Shown piece after piece: positions 35,226 to 43,892 of a DNA stretch of 64,000 nt. The stretch comes from Polyangiaceae bacterium (GTDB lineage Bacteria; Myxococcota_A; Polyangia; Polyangiales; Polyangiaceae). The number at the start of each line of letters is the position of its first letter. Within the stretch, counting starts at the first letter, position 1. The stretch is taken from assembly GCA_025937835.1 (NCBI GenBank), contig JAICQO010000003.1, forward strand, positions 83,630-147,629, in the 5' to 3' direction. The notes below the pieces were generated by a model. That model had not been told where the DNA came from. It searched no databases and saw nothing but the letters and a program-made list of their open reading frames with translations. A program made the position numbers and the translations under genes.

Positions 35226-36207
35226 GATCGTTGCCTTCTTGGATCAATGACTGGCCGACGTAAATCACGGCGCGCGTGTGGGCTTCCGGGGTCTCGTGCC
35301 CATCGTTGTACTCGGTGACGCGCGAGCGCAAGTCGGTCAGCGTCGATCGAAGCCGGCTCAGGCTGGCCCGGACTTCCTCGTCGAGCGGATGGCCGGGCCA
35401 GACGTCGATGGTGTAGGTGCTACCACCCACCTGATCGTCGAGCGCGGCCGGCCGGCTCTGGTCGAGGCGGCCGAGGACCGTCGTGACCAGCGCCTTGAAG
35501 TGGTCGAAAACCGCGGCTTCCCAGCCGACGGGGGCGCCGAGCGGGATCAGCAGCGCGCTCGCCCGGTAGCGGACGGCGTCCTCGTCCTCGATCCGCTCCA
35601 CTCGGCCGGCGGCCGAGAGCCGCTCGATGGCGGCTTCGGTCTGCGCCACGTCGGCCTGCGCGCGGTCGGCGATTTCTTTCGCCGAGAGCGGACCCTCCCG
35701 GTACATGAGCGCGATCAGCAGCTCTTCCATGCCCTGGCCGCCCGAGATCCGGCGCAGGGTCAGGAGCTCGCTGTCGGAGGCCGCGCGGTACGACGTGGTC
35801 GAGCCCGTCCCGGACGAAAACAGCAGCTGGCTGTCGCACAGGTCGCGCAGCACCGCCCGGATCTGCGCCTCGTCGTCGTTGGGGAACCGCGCCAGGATCT
35901 CGAGCCGCGTCACGAGACCGCGCGTGCGCACGAACTCCAGCACCACCTCCCACAGTGAGTGCCCGCGCTCCGTCGAGCTCTCCGTCAGGCGCTGAATTTT
36001 CCGGCGGTAGGTGCGCAGCCCCATCCCGAACATGTCCGCGCTGACCTTGCGGCTCACGCCCTGACGCTCGAGCTCGCGCACGAGATCGATGAAGACCTGA
36101 TTCGCGATCTGGGCCAACGGCGCCCGGACGCCGCCGGAAGTCGCAAGCTGCGCGATCAGGATCGTCGTTTGCCGGACGATGGCGTGAATCAGGAGCTCGA
36201 TCGTCAT
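35215..36207 (-). CDS. Winged-helix DNA-binding regulator at the head of a minus-strand operon
   Basis: 330 residues. An N-terminal dimerisation-like helix (TIELLIHAIVRQTTILIAQL), a helix-turn-helix (about 51-74, VSRKVSADMFGMGLRTYRRK) and two winged-helix-like segments (about 85-135 and 160-215, with EGPLSAKEIADRAQADVAQT) point to a transcriptional regulator. The C-terminal part (about 225-330) is of unknown fold. Genes like this occur repeatedly in myxobacterial genomes. It overlaps the next gene by 11 bp, and divergent control DNA (36208-36353) separates it from module 2, so it may regulate both directions. Confidence 0.75.
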   Translation of the reverse strand: MTIELLIHAIVRQTTILIAQLATSGGVRAPLAQIANQVFIDLVRELERQGVSRKVSADMFGMGLRTYRRKIQRLTESSTERGHSLWEVVLEFVRTRGLVTRLEILARFPNDDEAQIRAVLRDLCDSQLLFSSGTGSTTSYRAASDSELLTLRRISGGQGMEELLIALMYREGPLSAKEIADRAQADVAQTEAAIERLSAAGRVERIEDEDAVRYRASALLIPLGAPVGWEAAVFDHFKALVTTVLGRLDQSRPAALDDQVGGSTYTIDVWPGHPLDEEVRASLSRLRSTLTDLRSRVTEYNDGHETPEAHTRAVIYVGQSLIQEGNDRGE

Positions 36208-36353
36208 CGTCTCACTCGCGAATTCTCAACATACCGACCCCCACGCGCCACGGGGAGGGACATTTTCGACCCTTCGGCCGCCGCCTCGTGTAGGGGCTGC
36301 GCTCACTGGAAAGCGCGCGGAGCGATCGTGCTAGGCTGCCGCGGGAGGCCGCG

Positions 36354-37280
36354 GTGTCAGTCAGGTTGTTGGGGAGCGCGCTCGCTTCGTCGCTGTTTGC
36401 GCTGATTGTGAACGCTCCCACGGCGAGCGCCGCAGAGCCGCGAGGCAGCGAAAGCAGCGACGTTCTGGAGCTCGACTGGCAAGCGCCCGCCGGCTGTCCC
36501 GGAATGAGCTCGGTGCGCGCCGAGGTGCTGCGGCTCGCTCGGGTCGAGACGAAGCCCCGCTCGCCGCTGCGCGCGAGAGCCGCGATCCGCAGGTACGAGG
36601 GCACCTGGCAGCTCGCGCTCTCCACCGAGCTCGACGGGCTCTCGGGCGAACGAGCGCTTACGGCGAGCTCTTGTCGCGCACTTGCGGACGCCGCAGCCCT
36701 GACTTTGGCGCTGATCTTGAACCCCGACGCCGAGGAGCCAGCGCCGGAGCCTTTGACCGAAACCCTGCCGCTCGAGCTGCGGGTAGCGCTCGGCGCGCGC
36801 GCCGGCCTGGAGCACGGTCAGCGCGGCGAGCTCGGCGCGAGCTTCGCGGCGGGCGCCGGGCTTGCGCTCGGGGCCATGTCCCTCTGGGGTTATGCCGGCT
36901 TCACCCCTCCGGATGAGATGCGATTGGACGGCGCTTCCGGTCCAGGGGGGCGGGTCTGGTCCGCCTCCGTGACCATGCTGGGGTGCTGGGAGCTCACACG
37001 CCGAACGCCGCTCGGGCCGTGCGCCGGCGCCGAGCTCACTCGCCTGCAGGGCACGGGCATCTCGGTGAAGAACCCGGAGACGGCGGTTGCCTATTGGGCT
37101 TCGGGTGTCCTTGGGCTCCGGGCAGGGGTCCGGCTCGGAGATACGTTCACCCTCCGTCTGGAAGGCTTCGCGCTCGTCCCGGCCCAAAGACCAAGCCTCT
37201 TTTTGGAGGGGCTCGGGGCCATCGTGCGTCCGGATCCCGTCGGAGCAAAGCTCCAGGCGGGGGCCGACCTCGAGTTTTGA
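36354..37280 (+). CDS. Module 2, gene A: exported WQAP/CP protein
   Basis: 308 residues. Signal peptide (LFALIVNAPTASA), then LELDWQAPAGCPGMSSVRAE, TWQLALSTELDGLSGERALT and SCRALADAAALTLALILN, matching the N-domain of the gene at 32363, followed by a strand-rich barrel-like C-terminal half. It lacks the long Ser/Thr spacer of its paralogue. Start GTG preceded by GGGAGG at 9 bp. Gene B starts 39 bp downstream. Confidence 0.8.
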   Translation: MSVRLLGSALASSLFALIVNAPTASAAEPRGSESSDVLELDWQAPAGCPGMSSVRAEVLRLARVETKPRSPLRARAAIRRYEGTWQLALSTELDGLSGERALTASSCRALADAAALTLALILNPDAEEPAPEPLTETLPLELRVALGARAGLEHGQRGELGASFAAGAGLALGAMSLWGYAGFTPPDEMRLDGASGPGGRVWSASVTMLGCWELTRRTPLGPCAGAELTRLQGTGISVKNPETAVAYWASGVLGLRAGVRLGDTFTLRLEGFALVPAQRPSLFLEGLGAIVRPDPVGAKLQAGADLEF

Positions 37281-37319
37281 TGACGCCATTCGGCGTGGCT
37301 GGCCACCCACAGTCGATCC

Positions 37320-37913
37320 GTGTCTGCCGCTCTTGGGATCCCCGTTTCCGACCGCTCCGACGACGAGAGCGCGGAGCCGCGGCTCGAAGCGGGCCTTTCG
37401 GCGCTCTACCGCGAGCACTTTGCGATGGTGTGGCGTGGCCTGCGCCGACTCGGAGTGCCAGAGGCGTCGCTCGAGGATGCGACCCAGGACGTGTTCTTGA
37501 TCGTGCACCGGCGCGCCGGCGATTTCGCCGGGCGCTCCTCGATCAAGACCTGGATCTACGGGATCGCCGTGCGGGTCGCGAAGGACTATCGCCGCGCAGA
37601 GAGGCGCCACTCGCGAAGAGTCGAACAGCTCGCGGCGCGCCTCGCGTACGAACCTGAGAGCGCGCACAGCCCTGCCGACGAGGCCGAGCACCGCGAAGCG
37701 AATCGCTTGCTCCATGCCGCGCTCGCTACGATGGCAGAAGAGCTGCGCGACGTGCTGGTGTTGGTCGAGCTCGAACAGCTGCCGGTTCGTGAAGCCGCGA
37801 CTGCTCTCGGGCTACGCGTCCGGACCTGCCAGCGACGCCTGCGCGCCGCGCACGAGGCTTTCGAAGTTGCGCTCTTGGTCCACCACACACCTCGACGGAG
37901 CAACCATGGCTGA
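37320..37913 (+). CDS. Module 2, gene B: ECF sigma factor
   Basis: 197-residue ECF sigma factor. Region 2: LYREHFAMVWRGLRRLGVPE, LEDATQDVFLIVHRRAGD and SIKTWIYGIAVRVAKDYRR. Region 4: ELRDVLVLVELEQLPVREAA and the HTH LGLRVRTCQRRLRAAHEAF. Paralogous to the factor at 31768. The start is a GTG without a strong ribosome site; an inner start is possible because the first 25 residues are not conserved. Overlaps gene C by 8 bp. Confidence 0.92.
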   Translation: MSAALGIPVSDRSDDESAEPRLEAGLSALYREHFAMVWRGLRRLGVPEASLEDATQDVFLIVHRRAGDFAGRSSIKTWIYGIAVRVAKDYRRAERRHSRRVEQLAARLAYEPESAHSPADEAEHREANRLLHAALATMAEELRDVLVLVELEQLPVREAATALGLRVRTCQRRLRAAHEAFEVALLVHHTPRRSNHG

Positions 37914-38796
37914 TCTCAGCGCGCACGCACGACGCGTGCTGGCTCTGGCGAGAGACACCGATGAGCCCTCGCCAGGCGTACGGGAACGCGTCGAACGCGC
38001 GCTGTCGGCGCGGATCGCGGGGGGCGCAGGGCCGCTCTCCCCGACGCTCGGCAGTGCGAGCGTCCCACTCGCGGCGAAGGTCCTGCTACCGGTCGGCATC
38101 GCCGTGGCCGTCGTCGGCGCGGGCTGGCTCGGTCTCCGACCGGCGAGTGAGAGGCCCGGTCCGGCGTCAGGGCAGCCGCCGGCCTCGACGACTCCCCCGG
38201 CCATCGCGATCTTGCAGGCCCCCGCGCCGCCGCCCGCCTTCCAGTCGCCGAGCCCCGACGACACGCAGGCAACCGCGCCGGGGACGAACGCGCCCCGGAC
38301 GACCGCGCCGAAGGCGACCGCTCCGAAGGCGACCGCTCCGGAGGCGACCGCTCCGAAGGCAGCCCTGGACGAGCCCGCGCCCGCCGCGGGCTCGCCGCCC
38401 CCTCGCGCACGAGCGGTTGACGAGAGCTCGCCGTTGCCTGCGCCGGAAAGCGCGTCTCCCCGCGCAGCCTTCGACGGCGAAGACGAGCCAGCGCTGGTCG
38501 CCGCACCCGCTCGGAAACCCGCGCGAGACCCGCTACTGGCCGAGACCGACGCCCTCAAAGAGGCGCAGCGCGCCCTGCGCAGCGGCGATACACAGCGGGC
38601 GCTGGAGCTCCTGTCCAGCCAAGATCGAACGTTCGCAACGGGCTCGCTGCAGCAAGAGCGCGCCGCGGCTCGGATCCTCGCCTTGTGCCAGGCCGGCCGG
38701 GGCGAGCAAGCGCGCGCGCTCGCCGCCCGCTTCATCGAACGTTGGCCGCGCTCGGCGCTGCGCGCGCGAGTCACCGCGGCCTGCCGGGCTCCGTGA
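37906..38796 (+). CDS. Module 2, gene C: membrane-anchored repeat protein, putative anti-sigma
   Basis: 296 residues: cytoplasmic N-terminus (ADLSAHARRVLALARDTDEP), one membrane helix (about 62-80, LLPVGIAVAVVGAGWLGL), a long Pro/Ala/Thr linker and a C-terminal helical repeat domain (AQRALRSGDTQRALELLSSQ, RAAARILALCQAGRGEQARA). The linker holds tandem TAPKA units. The ATG overlaps the sigma gene by 8 bp. Whole-length parallel to the gene at 31112, but with a linker about twice as long. Confidence 0.8.
   Translation: MADLSAHARRVLALARDTDEPSPGVRERVERALSARIAGGAGPLSPTLGSASVPLAAKVLLPVGIAVAVVGAGWLGLRPASERPGPASGQPPASTTPPAIAILQAPAPPPAFQSPSPDDTQATAPGTNAPRTTAPKATAPKATAPEATAPKAALDEPAPAAGSPPPRARAVDESSPLPAPESASPRAAFDGEDEPALVAAPARKPARDPLLAETDALKEAQRALRSGDTQRALELLSSQDRTFATGSLQQERAAARILALCQAGRGEQARALAARFIERWPRSALRARVTAACRAP
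38305..38361 (+). repeat. 15-bp tandem repeat coding TAPKA units
   Basis: Nearly four copies of ACCGCTCCGAAGGCG-like units, in frame, in the periplasmic linker of the module 2 membrane protein. Copies differ at one or two bases. The repeat lengthens the linker without frameshift. Confidence 0.7.
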
Positions 38797-38845
38797 GTGA
38801 CGCAAGTCGGAGAGCGTGGCCACGCATCGAGCGAAGGATGGACAC

Positions 38846-39829
38846 ATGAACCGAACTCTCACGCGCAACCTCGTCACGGGTTTCATGGCATTCGGCGCGC
38901 TCGGCGTCGCCTGCGGCAAGGACGACAGCCTCGGCAACGACAGAGACGACGCCTTGCCCGCCGCCGGCAGCGCGGGCGAAGAGTCCTCCACGGGCGGGAC
39001 CACGGGAGGCTCGAACAGCGGCGGTGCGCCCGGCCAGGGCGGTAGGGACGCCGCCCCCGGTGGCGACGGCGGCACAGACGCCGGCCCCGGTGGCGACGGC
39101 GGCACGGGCGCCGCCCCCGAAACCGGCGGGCGCGGCGGCACGAGCGGTGGCAGCGCTCCCACTACCGGCGGCCGGGCTCCTGCGACCGGAGGCGCACCGG
39201 AGCCCACCGCTGGTAGCGGTGGCGCGACGGAGCCGGACGACTTCGTCAACGATCCGAGCGATGTCGGGAGCGGGCCCTGCACCGACACGTCGCTCGCCGA
39301 CGTCCTCGAGCAGATTGCGACGCTCGAGCCGAACGTGACGCTCCCCGAGCTCACCTCACCCGAGTCGTTCATCGTCCGGGGCGGCGTGCTCGCGATGCAT
39401 TTCGGCGATGGCTTCCGCGTCGTCGTCTCGGTGGGTGCGGGCGATTGCCCGGCGGGCTGCGCCGACCGCGAGTACTGGTACTTCGAAACCGACGCCGAGT
39501 GCCGCCCGGTCCGGGTCGGTCATTATGCGCGGCTCCAGAGCGCCGGCTGCGTCGAGGTCGGCGAGCCACTGTGGGACCTCCCCGCGCCTTCGGCGGCCGG
39601 CGCCTGTGCGCCGCTGGACCTGAGCGACCTCAACACGAGCTGCGTCGACGACGCCTGCCCCTCAGCGCTCGAAGCCGTTCACTTCTACGGTGCGGCAGGC
39701 ACGAGCGGCCCCGAGTTCTGCTGGTGCGTCATCACCTGCGACGCAGAGGGCAGCCGCGGCCTGTGCCCCGAAGGCACGAGGTGCCAGTACATCGGGGACG
39801 GCCCGGGCGAGGTCTGCTGGGGCTCCTAG
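38846..39829 (+). CDS. Gly-rich-linker lipoprotein with Cys-rich C-terminal domain
   Basis: 327 residues: lipobox LGVAC (Cys about 24), a Gly/Thr/Asp-rich linker (about 35-130, PGGDGG repeats) and a globular C-terminal domain with about 14 Cys (SVGAGDCPAGCADREYWYFE, FCWCVITCDAEGSRGLCPEG). Start ATG follows AAGGATGG. It is 49 bp downstream of module 2 and may share its transcript. No family recognised; the domain looks disulfide-stabilised and surface-exposed. Confidence 0.75.
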   Translation: MNRTLTRNLVTGFMAFGALGVACGKDDSLGNDRDDALPAAGSAGEESSTGGTTGGSNSGGAPGQGGRDAAPGGDGGTDAGPGGDGGTGAAPETGGRGGTSGGSAPTTGGRAPATGGAPEPTAGSGGATEPDDFVNDPSDVGSGPCTDTSLADVLEQIATLEPNVTLPELTSPESFIVRGGVLAMHFGDGFRVVVSVGAGDCPAGCADREYWYFETDAECRPVRVGHYARLQSAGCVEVGEPLWDLPAPSAAGACAPLDLSDLNTSCVDDACPSALEAVHFYGAAGTSGPEFCWCVITCDAEGSRGLCPEGTRCQYIGDGPGEVCWGS

Positions 39830-39895
39830 GCACCGGAAGGAGTCGGCAGGCCGCCGGGCATGACCGGCTGCGCATTTCACGGCAAGATGGCGCGC

Positions 39896-40549
39896 ATGTT
39901 GCGTCTCGTCATCGCCAATCTGAACTACTCGTCTTGGTCCATGCGCCCCTGGCTGGCGCTGAAGCACGCGCGGGCAGAGTTTCGCTGCCACGACGTGGGG
40001 CTGAAGACAGAGGCAGGCTGGAAGGAACGCATCCTCCAATTTTCCGGCGCGGGCAACGTGCCGATCTTGATCGACGGCGCGCTCTGCGTGCACGAGTCGC
40101 TCGCGATCTGCGAATACGTCGCGGAGCTCTTCCCCGAGGCCAAGCTCTGGCCGGAGGCGCGCGAGCTCCGCGCCCGAGGTCGAGCCATCTCGTGCGAGAT
40201 GCACGCCGCCTTCGCTTCCTTGCGGAGCGAGCTCACCTCGAACCTGCGCGGTCGCACGGTGCTGCGCTCGCTGAGGCCCGAAACGCGCGCCGACATCGCG
40301 CGCGTTTTCGAGATCTGGAAAGCCTCGCTCGATGCTTCGGGCGGGCCGTTCTTGCTCGGAGACTTCAGCATCGCGGACTGCATGTTCTTTCCCGTCGCCG
40401 GCCGCTTCCGCACGTACGGCGTGGAGCTCGACGACACGGCCCGCCGCTATTCGGAAGCGCTGTTCCGGCTCGAGATCGTGAAGCAGCTCGAGGCCGAGGG
40501 CGCCAACACGCCGAGCATCCCCGAGTACGACGCGTTCTTGTCGCACTGA
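39896..40549 (+). CDS. Glutathione S-transferase family protein
   Basis: About 217 residues with an N-terminal thioredoxin-like domain (LVIANLNYSSWSMRPWLALK), the GST G-site loop NVPILIDGALCVHESLAICEY and a helical C-terminal domain (GPFLLGDFSIADCMFFPVAG). The SSWS motif places the catalytic Ser as in zeta/nu-like bacterial GSTs. Predicted to conjugate or isomerise small electrophiles; substrate unknown. The ATG at MLRLVIANLN is chosen; ATGs three or twelve codons upstream are possible. Confidence 0.9.
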   Translation: MLRLVIANLNYSSWSMRPWLALKHARAEFRCHDVGLKTEAGWKERILQFSGAGNVPILIDGALCVHESLAICEYVAELFPEAKLWPEARELRARGRAISCEMHAAFASLRSELTSNLRGRTVLRSLRPETRADIARVFEIWKASLDASGGPFLLGDFSIADCMFFPVAGRFRTYGVELDDTARRYSEALFRLEIVKQLEAEGANTPSIPEYDAFLSH

Positions 40550-40645
40550 GAGCCTGCGCCAGTTTGTGTCGGCGCCCCGGCCGGCAAGAGCCTTGCAGCG
40601 GTCTCCGGCTCGCTCCTGCTTGCGCCGGACGCGTTCCGCGCGCCG

Positions 40646-42226
40646 CTAACGCCCGAACGTGCGCACGTACATTCCGTCCTCGTCGCCTCGCCCGCTGATC
40701 GTGTACAGCACGAAATCGTCACCCCAGGTGGCGTAGGTATCGACGTGCTCGGCGATCAGCGTGGCCGGGTCCGGATGGAGCGTGCCGTCGCGACCCGCCT
40801 TGCGGTAGCGCAACGACCCCGACGCGGTGTCCGGATCGTAGGCATCGATGAAGACCGCGTGTCCGCTGCCGACCCAGCCCATCACGACGATGTCGGGCGC
40901 GAGCCGCTCGGTGCTGCAGTCGCCGAGCCGCGAGCGGAACGCATCGAAAGTTCCGGTGTCTGCTCGGGCGGCCCACAGCACGCCGTCGGCTCCGGGCGCG
41001 AAGTGGATCGCGTTGAGCGAGACACGGCCGGTCGTATCGAGCACGCACGAGCGCGCTCCGTCGAGACTCGAGACGATGAAGTCGGTGTACTCACCGCCGA
41101 TAGGCTGCTTCGCGAAGGCGATCTGCCCTGCGTCGCTCAGCGCCGAGATCTTGCCGATTTGGTCGCCGAGCAGGACGTGCCCGCCCGGTGCGCCGCTCGG
41201 GTCGACGATCGAGACCGCCGTGTGCAGCTCCGTTTCGGCGACTACCGAGCCCTTGCGCGTGAGCTTGTAGTCGATCACGCCGGCGAGCAGGTCGACGGGA
41301 TCTGCGCCGCTGGGAAACGGCGCGATCTGCAGGGTGCCGACCCGCCCTTCGTTCGTCTCGGCCATCCACAGCCAGGAGCTGTTGTCTTCGGTCACCGCCC
41401 AGTGGTGGATGTCCGTGGCCACCGTGATCTGGCTGTCGGGATCGTCCACGTGCTGGAGCTTGAGGACTTCGGGGCCATCCTGGGTCTCGCGGCTGCTCCA
41501 GCCGACGTACCCACCGGCGAGCGCGGCGAAGCCGAAGCGGTGCACGGTGCGGTTGTCGTCGCCGGTCGCCGGGATCACGGTGGCGATCGGTCGCAGCAGT
41601 GGCTCCTCGTCCGCTTCGACGTTGCCTGCCATCAACTCCGCCACCACCACCGCACCCGCGGGTTGCTCCGATGGGACGGACAAGCAGGCGACCGCCGTGC
41701 CTCGTGGAGCCGGCGTGCAGAACGCGATGTCTCGCTCCGTGTTGCGGCGCGCGAGCAGTCGACCTCGGTCCATGCCGGGCCGCCAGGCGTACGCAGCCAG
41801 CTCACGGTCGTAGTACACGAGCGTGTCACCCTCGAAAAAGGAGGGATGAAAGTCGGCGCTGCTGCCTTCGACGTGCTCGGTCAAGAGCAGGCAGTTCGAG
41901 TCCTCGGCGCCGCACTGCACGGGCACTCCGTCCCGCACCTGCGACACGTTCAGCACGAACAGGTTGTGATCGCCGCTCGCGGCTCTGCCGACGAACGCGC
42001 ACCAGCGCTCGCCGTTCCCTCCGCGCTCATGCGTGCAGGCTCGCGCCGCGGAGAGTGTGCCCGCCGCGCCGCTGAATACGCGCACACCGCCGCCGATCCC
42101 CGCGGGGCCCTCGGCGTCACTGGGCCAGTTGCTGCGGACAGGCTCGCCTTCTTTACCGTCGTCGCCGCACGCAATCATGAGCAACGCGGCAAGTAGCGAG
42201 ACGATTGCCGTGCGTTGCGTCCTCAT
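40646..42226 (-). CDS. Beta-propeller lipoprotein
   Basis: 526 residues. Lipobox LLMIAC (Cys20), then a strand-rich body of repeated blades (HPSFFEGDTLVYYDRELAAY, ADFHPSFFEGDTLVY, YATWGDDFVLYTISGRGDED) that resembles TolB-like or WD-like propellers. No catalytic motif. Several Cys pairs suggest disulfides. Surface or periplasmic binding protein of unknown ligand. Confidence 0.78.
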   Translation of the reverse strand: MRTQRTAIVSLLAALLMIACGDDGKEGEPVRSNWPSDAEGPAGIGGGVRVFSGAAGTLSAARACTHERGGNGERWCAFVGRAASGDHNLFVLNVSQVRDGVPVQCGAEDSNCLLLTEHVEGSSADFHPSFFEGDTLVYYDRELAAYAWRPGMDRGRLLARRNTERDIAFCTPAPRGTAVACLSVPSEQPAGAVVVAELMAGNVEADEEPLLRPIATVIPATGDDNRTVHRFGFAALAGGYVGWSSRETQDGPEVLKLQHVDDPDSQITVATDIHHWAVTEDNSSWLWMAETNEGRVGTLQIAPFPSGADPVDLLAGVIDYKLTRKGSVVAETELHTAVSIVDPSGAPGGHVLLGDQIGKISALSDAGQIAFAKQPIGGEYTDFIVSSLDGARSCVLDTTGRVSLNAIHFAPGADGVLWAARADTGTFDAFRSRLGDCSTERLAPDIVVMGWVGSGHAVFIDAYDPDTASGSLRYRKAGRDGTLHPDPATLIAEHVDTYATWGDDFVLYTISGRGDEDGMYVRTFGR

Positions 42227-42311
42227 GTGCGCGAAGGGCCGATTGGACCTCGGACCCTGCGTCGGCGCAAGTCGCAGCCATTGGCCGCGAAAAATCCAAA
42301 CTTGTCCGAAT

Positions 42312-42346
42312 CTCCGGCGCGCGCCGAAACACAGCGAGCGCCGGAG
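42312..42346 (-). terminator. Predicted terminator of the RNA-binding protein gene
   Basis: Perfect 9-bp inverted repeat CTCCGGCGC / GCGCCGGAG with a 17-base loop, 18 bp downstream of the RRM gene stop. On the minus strand it is followed by ACAAGTTTGGATTTTTCG, so the U-run is not immediate; termination may be partly Rho-assisted. Confidence 0.45.
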
Positions 42347-42364
42347 CCTTCGGGTATCAGACGA

Positions 42365-42736
42365 TCACCAGCGGTCGCGACCGCGGTCACCGCCGCGCGA
42401 ACCGCCCCCGCCGCCACGCGGGCCACCGCCGCCGCCACGCGGGCCGCCGCCGCCACCACCACGGAAGCCGCCGCCGCCGCCCGACGGACGACGCTCCTCG
42501 GCGATGTTGACGCGCAACGCGCGACCGTCGAGGTCCGCGCCGTTCAGCTGCTCGATCGCAGCGTTGGCTTCGGCGTCGGTCGCCATGGACACGAACGCGA
42601 AGCCGCGCGAGCGACCGGTCTCGCGATCGAGGACGAGCTTGGCTTCGGTGACCGTGCCGCAGCTCGAAAAGGTCTGGAGGAGGGTGTTCTCGGTGGTGTG
42701 GAAAGCCAGGTTTCCGACGTAGAGGCGATTGTTCAT
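42365..42736 (-). CDS. RRM RNA-binding protein with RGG tail
   Basis: 123 residues. A single RRM (about 3-80) with RNP2 LYVGNL and RNP1 RGFAFVSM, followed by a Gly/Arg-rich tail of RGGGGG and PRGGGGG repeats (about 86-123). This is the bacterial/cyanobacterial Rbp type, often involved in cold response and RNA chaperoning. Start ATG (MNNRLYVGN) is family-typical. About 270 bp of gene-free DNA lies upstream and may hold a long 5' leader. Confidence 0.94.
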   Translation of the reverse strand: MNNRLYVGNLAFHTTENTLLQTFSSCGTVTEAKLVLDRETGRSRGFAFVSMATDAEANAAIEQLNGADLDGRALRVNIAEERRPSGGGGGFRGGGGGGPRGGGGGPRGGGGGSRGGDRGRDRW

Positions 42737-43006
42737 GCTCAGATTCTCTTGCTGTTTGCGGCCGCCATTCGATCACGCGCGCCGCTCGTACTGTATCTAT
42801 CGCAACGTCTGTACTGCACAGGCGCTGCCCCCGAGAACGACTTCCGCATCGCTTCGTGGGCGAGGAGCAGACAGACGGTTGCCGAAGGCCGCCACCGTAA
42901 CCGGAGTTTGGATCCAGCGCAAGTGGCACGGCAATTGCCGCATTTCCAGCCGGTCGGCCGGGGTACTTGGGGCCGTCACGCCCCGAAATCCGCCCCTGAC
43001 CAACGC
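42737..43006. other. Gene-free region upstream of the RRM gene
   Basis: About 270 bases without a supported gene, visibly richer in A and T near 42780-42830 than its neighbours. It holds the promoter and leader of the RRM gene and the end of the acetolactate-decarboxylase-like gene. No riboswitch or hairpin that I could name. Confidence 0.45.
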
Positions 43007-43822
43007 TCACTCGAGCGCGGCGGGGAGCCGGACCACCGAGCCGGCCCCGACCACGACCGAATCCACGTGGCCGACGTGAGCGGTCGCCGGTAGCACGGCG
43101 TGCAAGTGGATGCGCTTGCCGGGGTGGATCAAGCGCTCGCCACCACGCGACGCGAGGAAGCCGACCAGCGTGCCCGTTGCGTCCGGCAGCTCGGACCGGA
43201 TCGCCACCTCCGCCAGACGCTGGTCGGTGGGGGTCCGATCCCCAAGGGCCGGGCCGTTCACGACGTTGAGCTCGAGCGACGAGAAGGTGCCCTCGACCAG
43301 CAGAGGGATCGGCTCGCCAATATCGAGCCCTGCCCGTGCGGCGCGGCGCTCGAGCTCCGCGGGCAGAGCATCGAACTCGACCGCCGCCTCGAGCGTCTGC
43401 GCTTGCCACGCCGGAACGTCGGCGACTGCGAGGAAGGTCGCCGCTTCATCTCCCACGCCGAAGCGCCCGATGCGCACGCCGCCGTTCGGTAGCGCGTACG
43501 ACAACCAGGGTGCCCCGCGCACGATCGCGATCTCGCCGCGCAGGCCGCTCAGCGAGCCGATGCCGATCACGTTCGGGCCGCTCGGCACATCGGCGAGCTG
43601 GACGTGCGGCCCGGTTCGACCCGCCTTCAGGGAGCCGAGCGAGCTCCAGACCTTGACCGACGCCGGTGCGCCATCCGCCGACGGGCGCAGTGAAATCGCG
43701 CGCCAACGTGTGACACCGAACACGAGCGCCACGCACGCCAACAAACCGATCACGATCCAACTCGAGAGCGAGCGCCCCCCGGGCGGCCTGGATTGTCGAG
43801 GAACTTCGTGAGTGGTCTCCAT
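43007..43822 (-). CDS. Membrane-tethered acetolactate decarboxylase-like protein
   Basis: 271 residues. An N-terminal cytoplasmic tail and one membrane helix (about 22-38) precede a domain that matches alpha-acetolactate decarboxylase: GPNVIGIGSLSGLRGEIAIV (Glu97 as in the family GE motif) and a zinc site IHLHAVLPATAHVGHVDSVV giving His239, His241 and His252. The known soluble enzyme turns acetolactate into acetoin, exported in some bacteria. Here a membrane anchor is added, so either the enzyme works at the membrane or outside, or the fold has a new use. No acetolactate synthase is nearby. Start ATG at METTHEV; divergent from the PQQ-type dehydrogenase. Confidence 0.78.
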   Translation of the reverse strand: METTHEVPRQSRPPGGRSLSSWIVIGLLACVALVFGVTRWRAISLRPSADGAPASVKVWSSLGSLKAGRTGPHVQLADVPSGPNVIGIGSLSGLRGEIAIVRGAPWLSYALPNGGVRIGRFGVGDEAATFLAVADVPAWQAQTLEAAVEFDALPAELERRAARAGLDIGEPIPLLVEGTFSSLELNVVNGPALGDRTPTDQRLAEVAIRSELPDATGTLVGFLASRGGERLIHPGKRIHLHAVLPATAHVGHVDSVVVGAGSVVRLPAALE

Positions 43823-43892
43823 GCTCGGGTCTCCGGGACGATCCAGAGGCACGACGCATGCCGGTGGAACATCGTTTGCTAGCGTTGGAGCG

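Noticed and set aside
42380..42480. Short direct repeats suggestive of a CRISPR array
   Set aside because: They are the in-frame RGG codons of the RNA-binding protein, with no spacers; likewise the 15-bp units at 8.8 kb and 38.3 kb are coding repeats.
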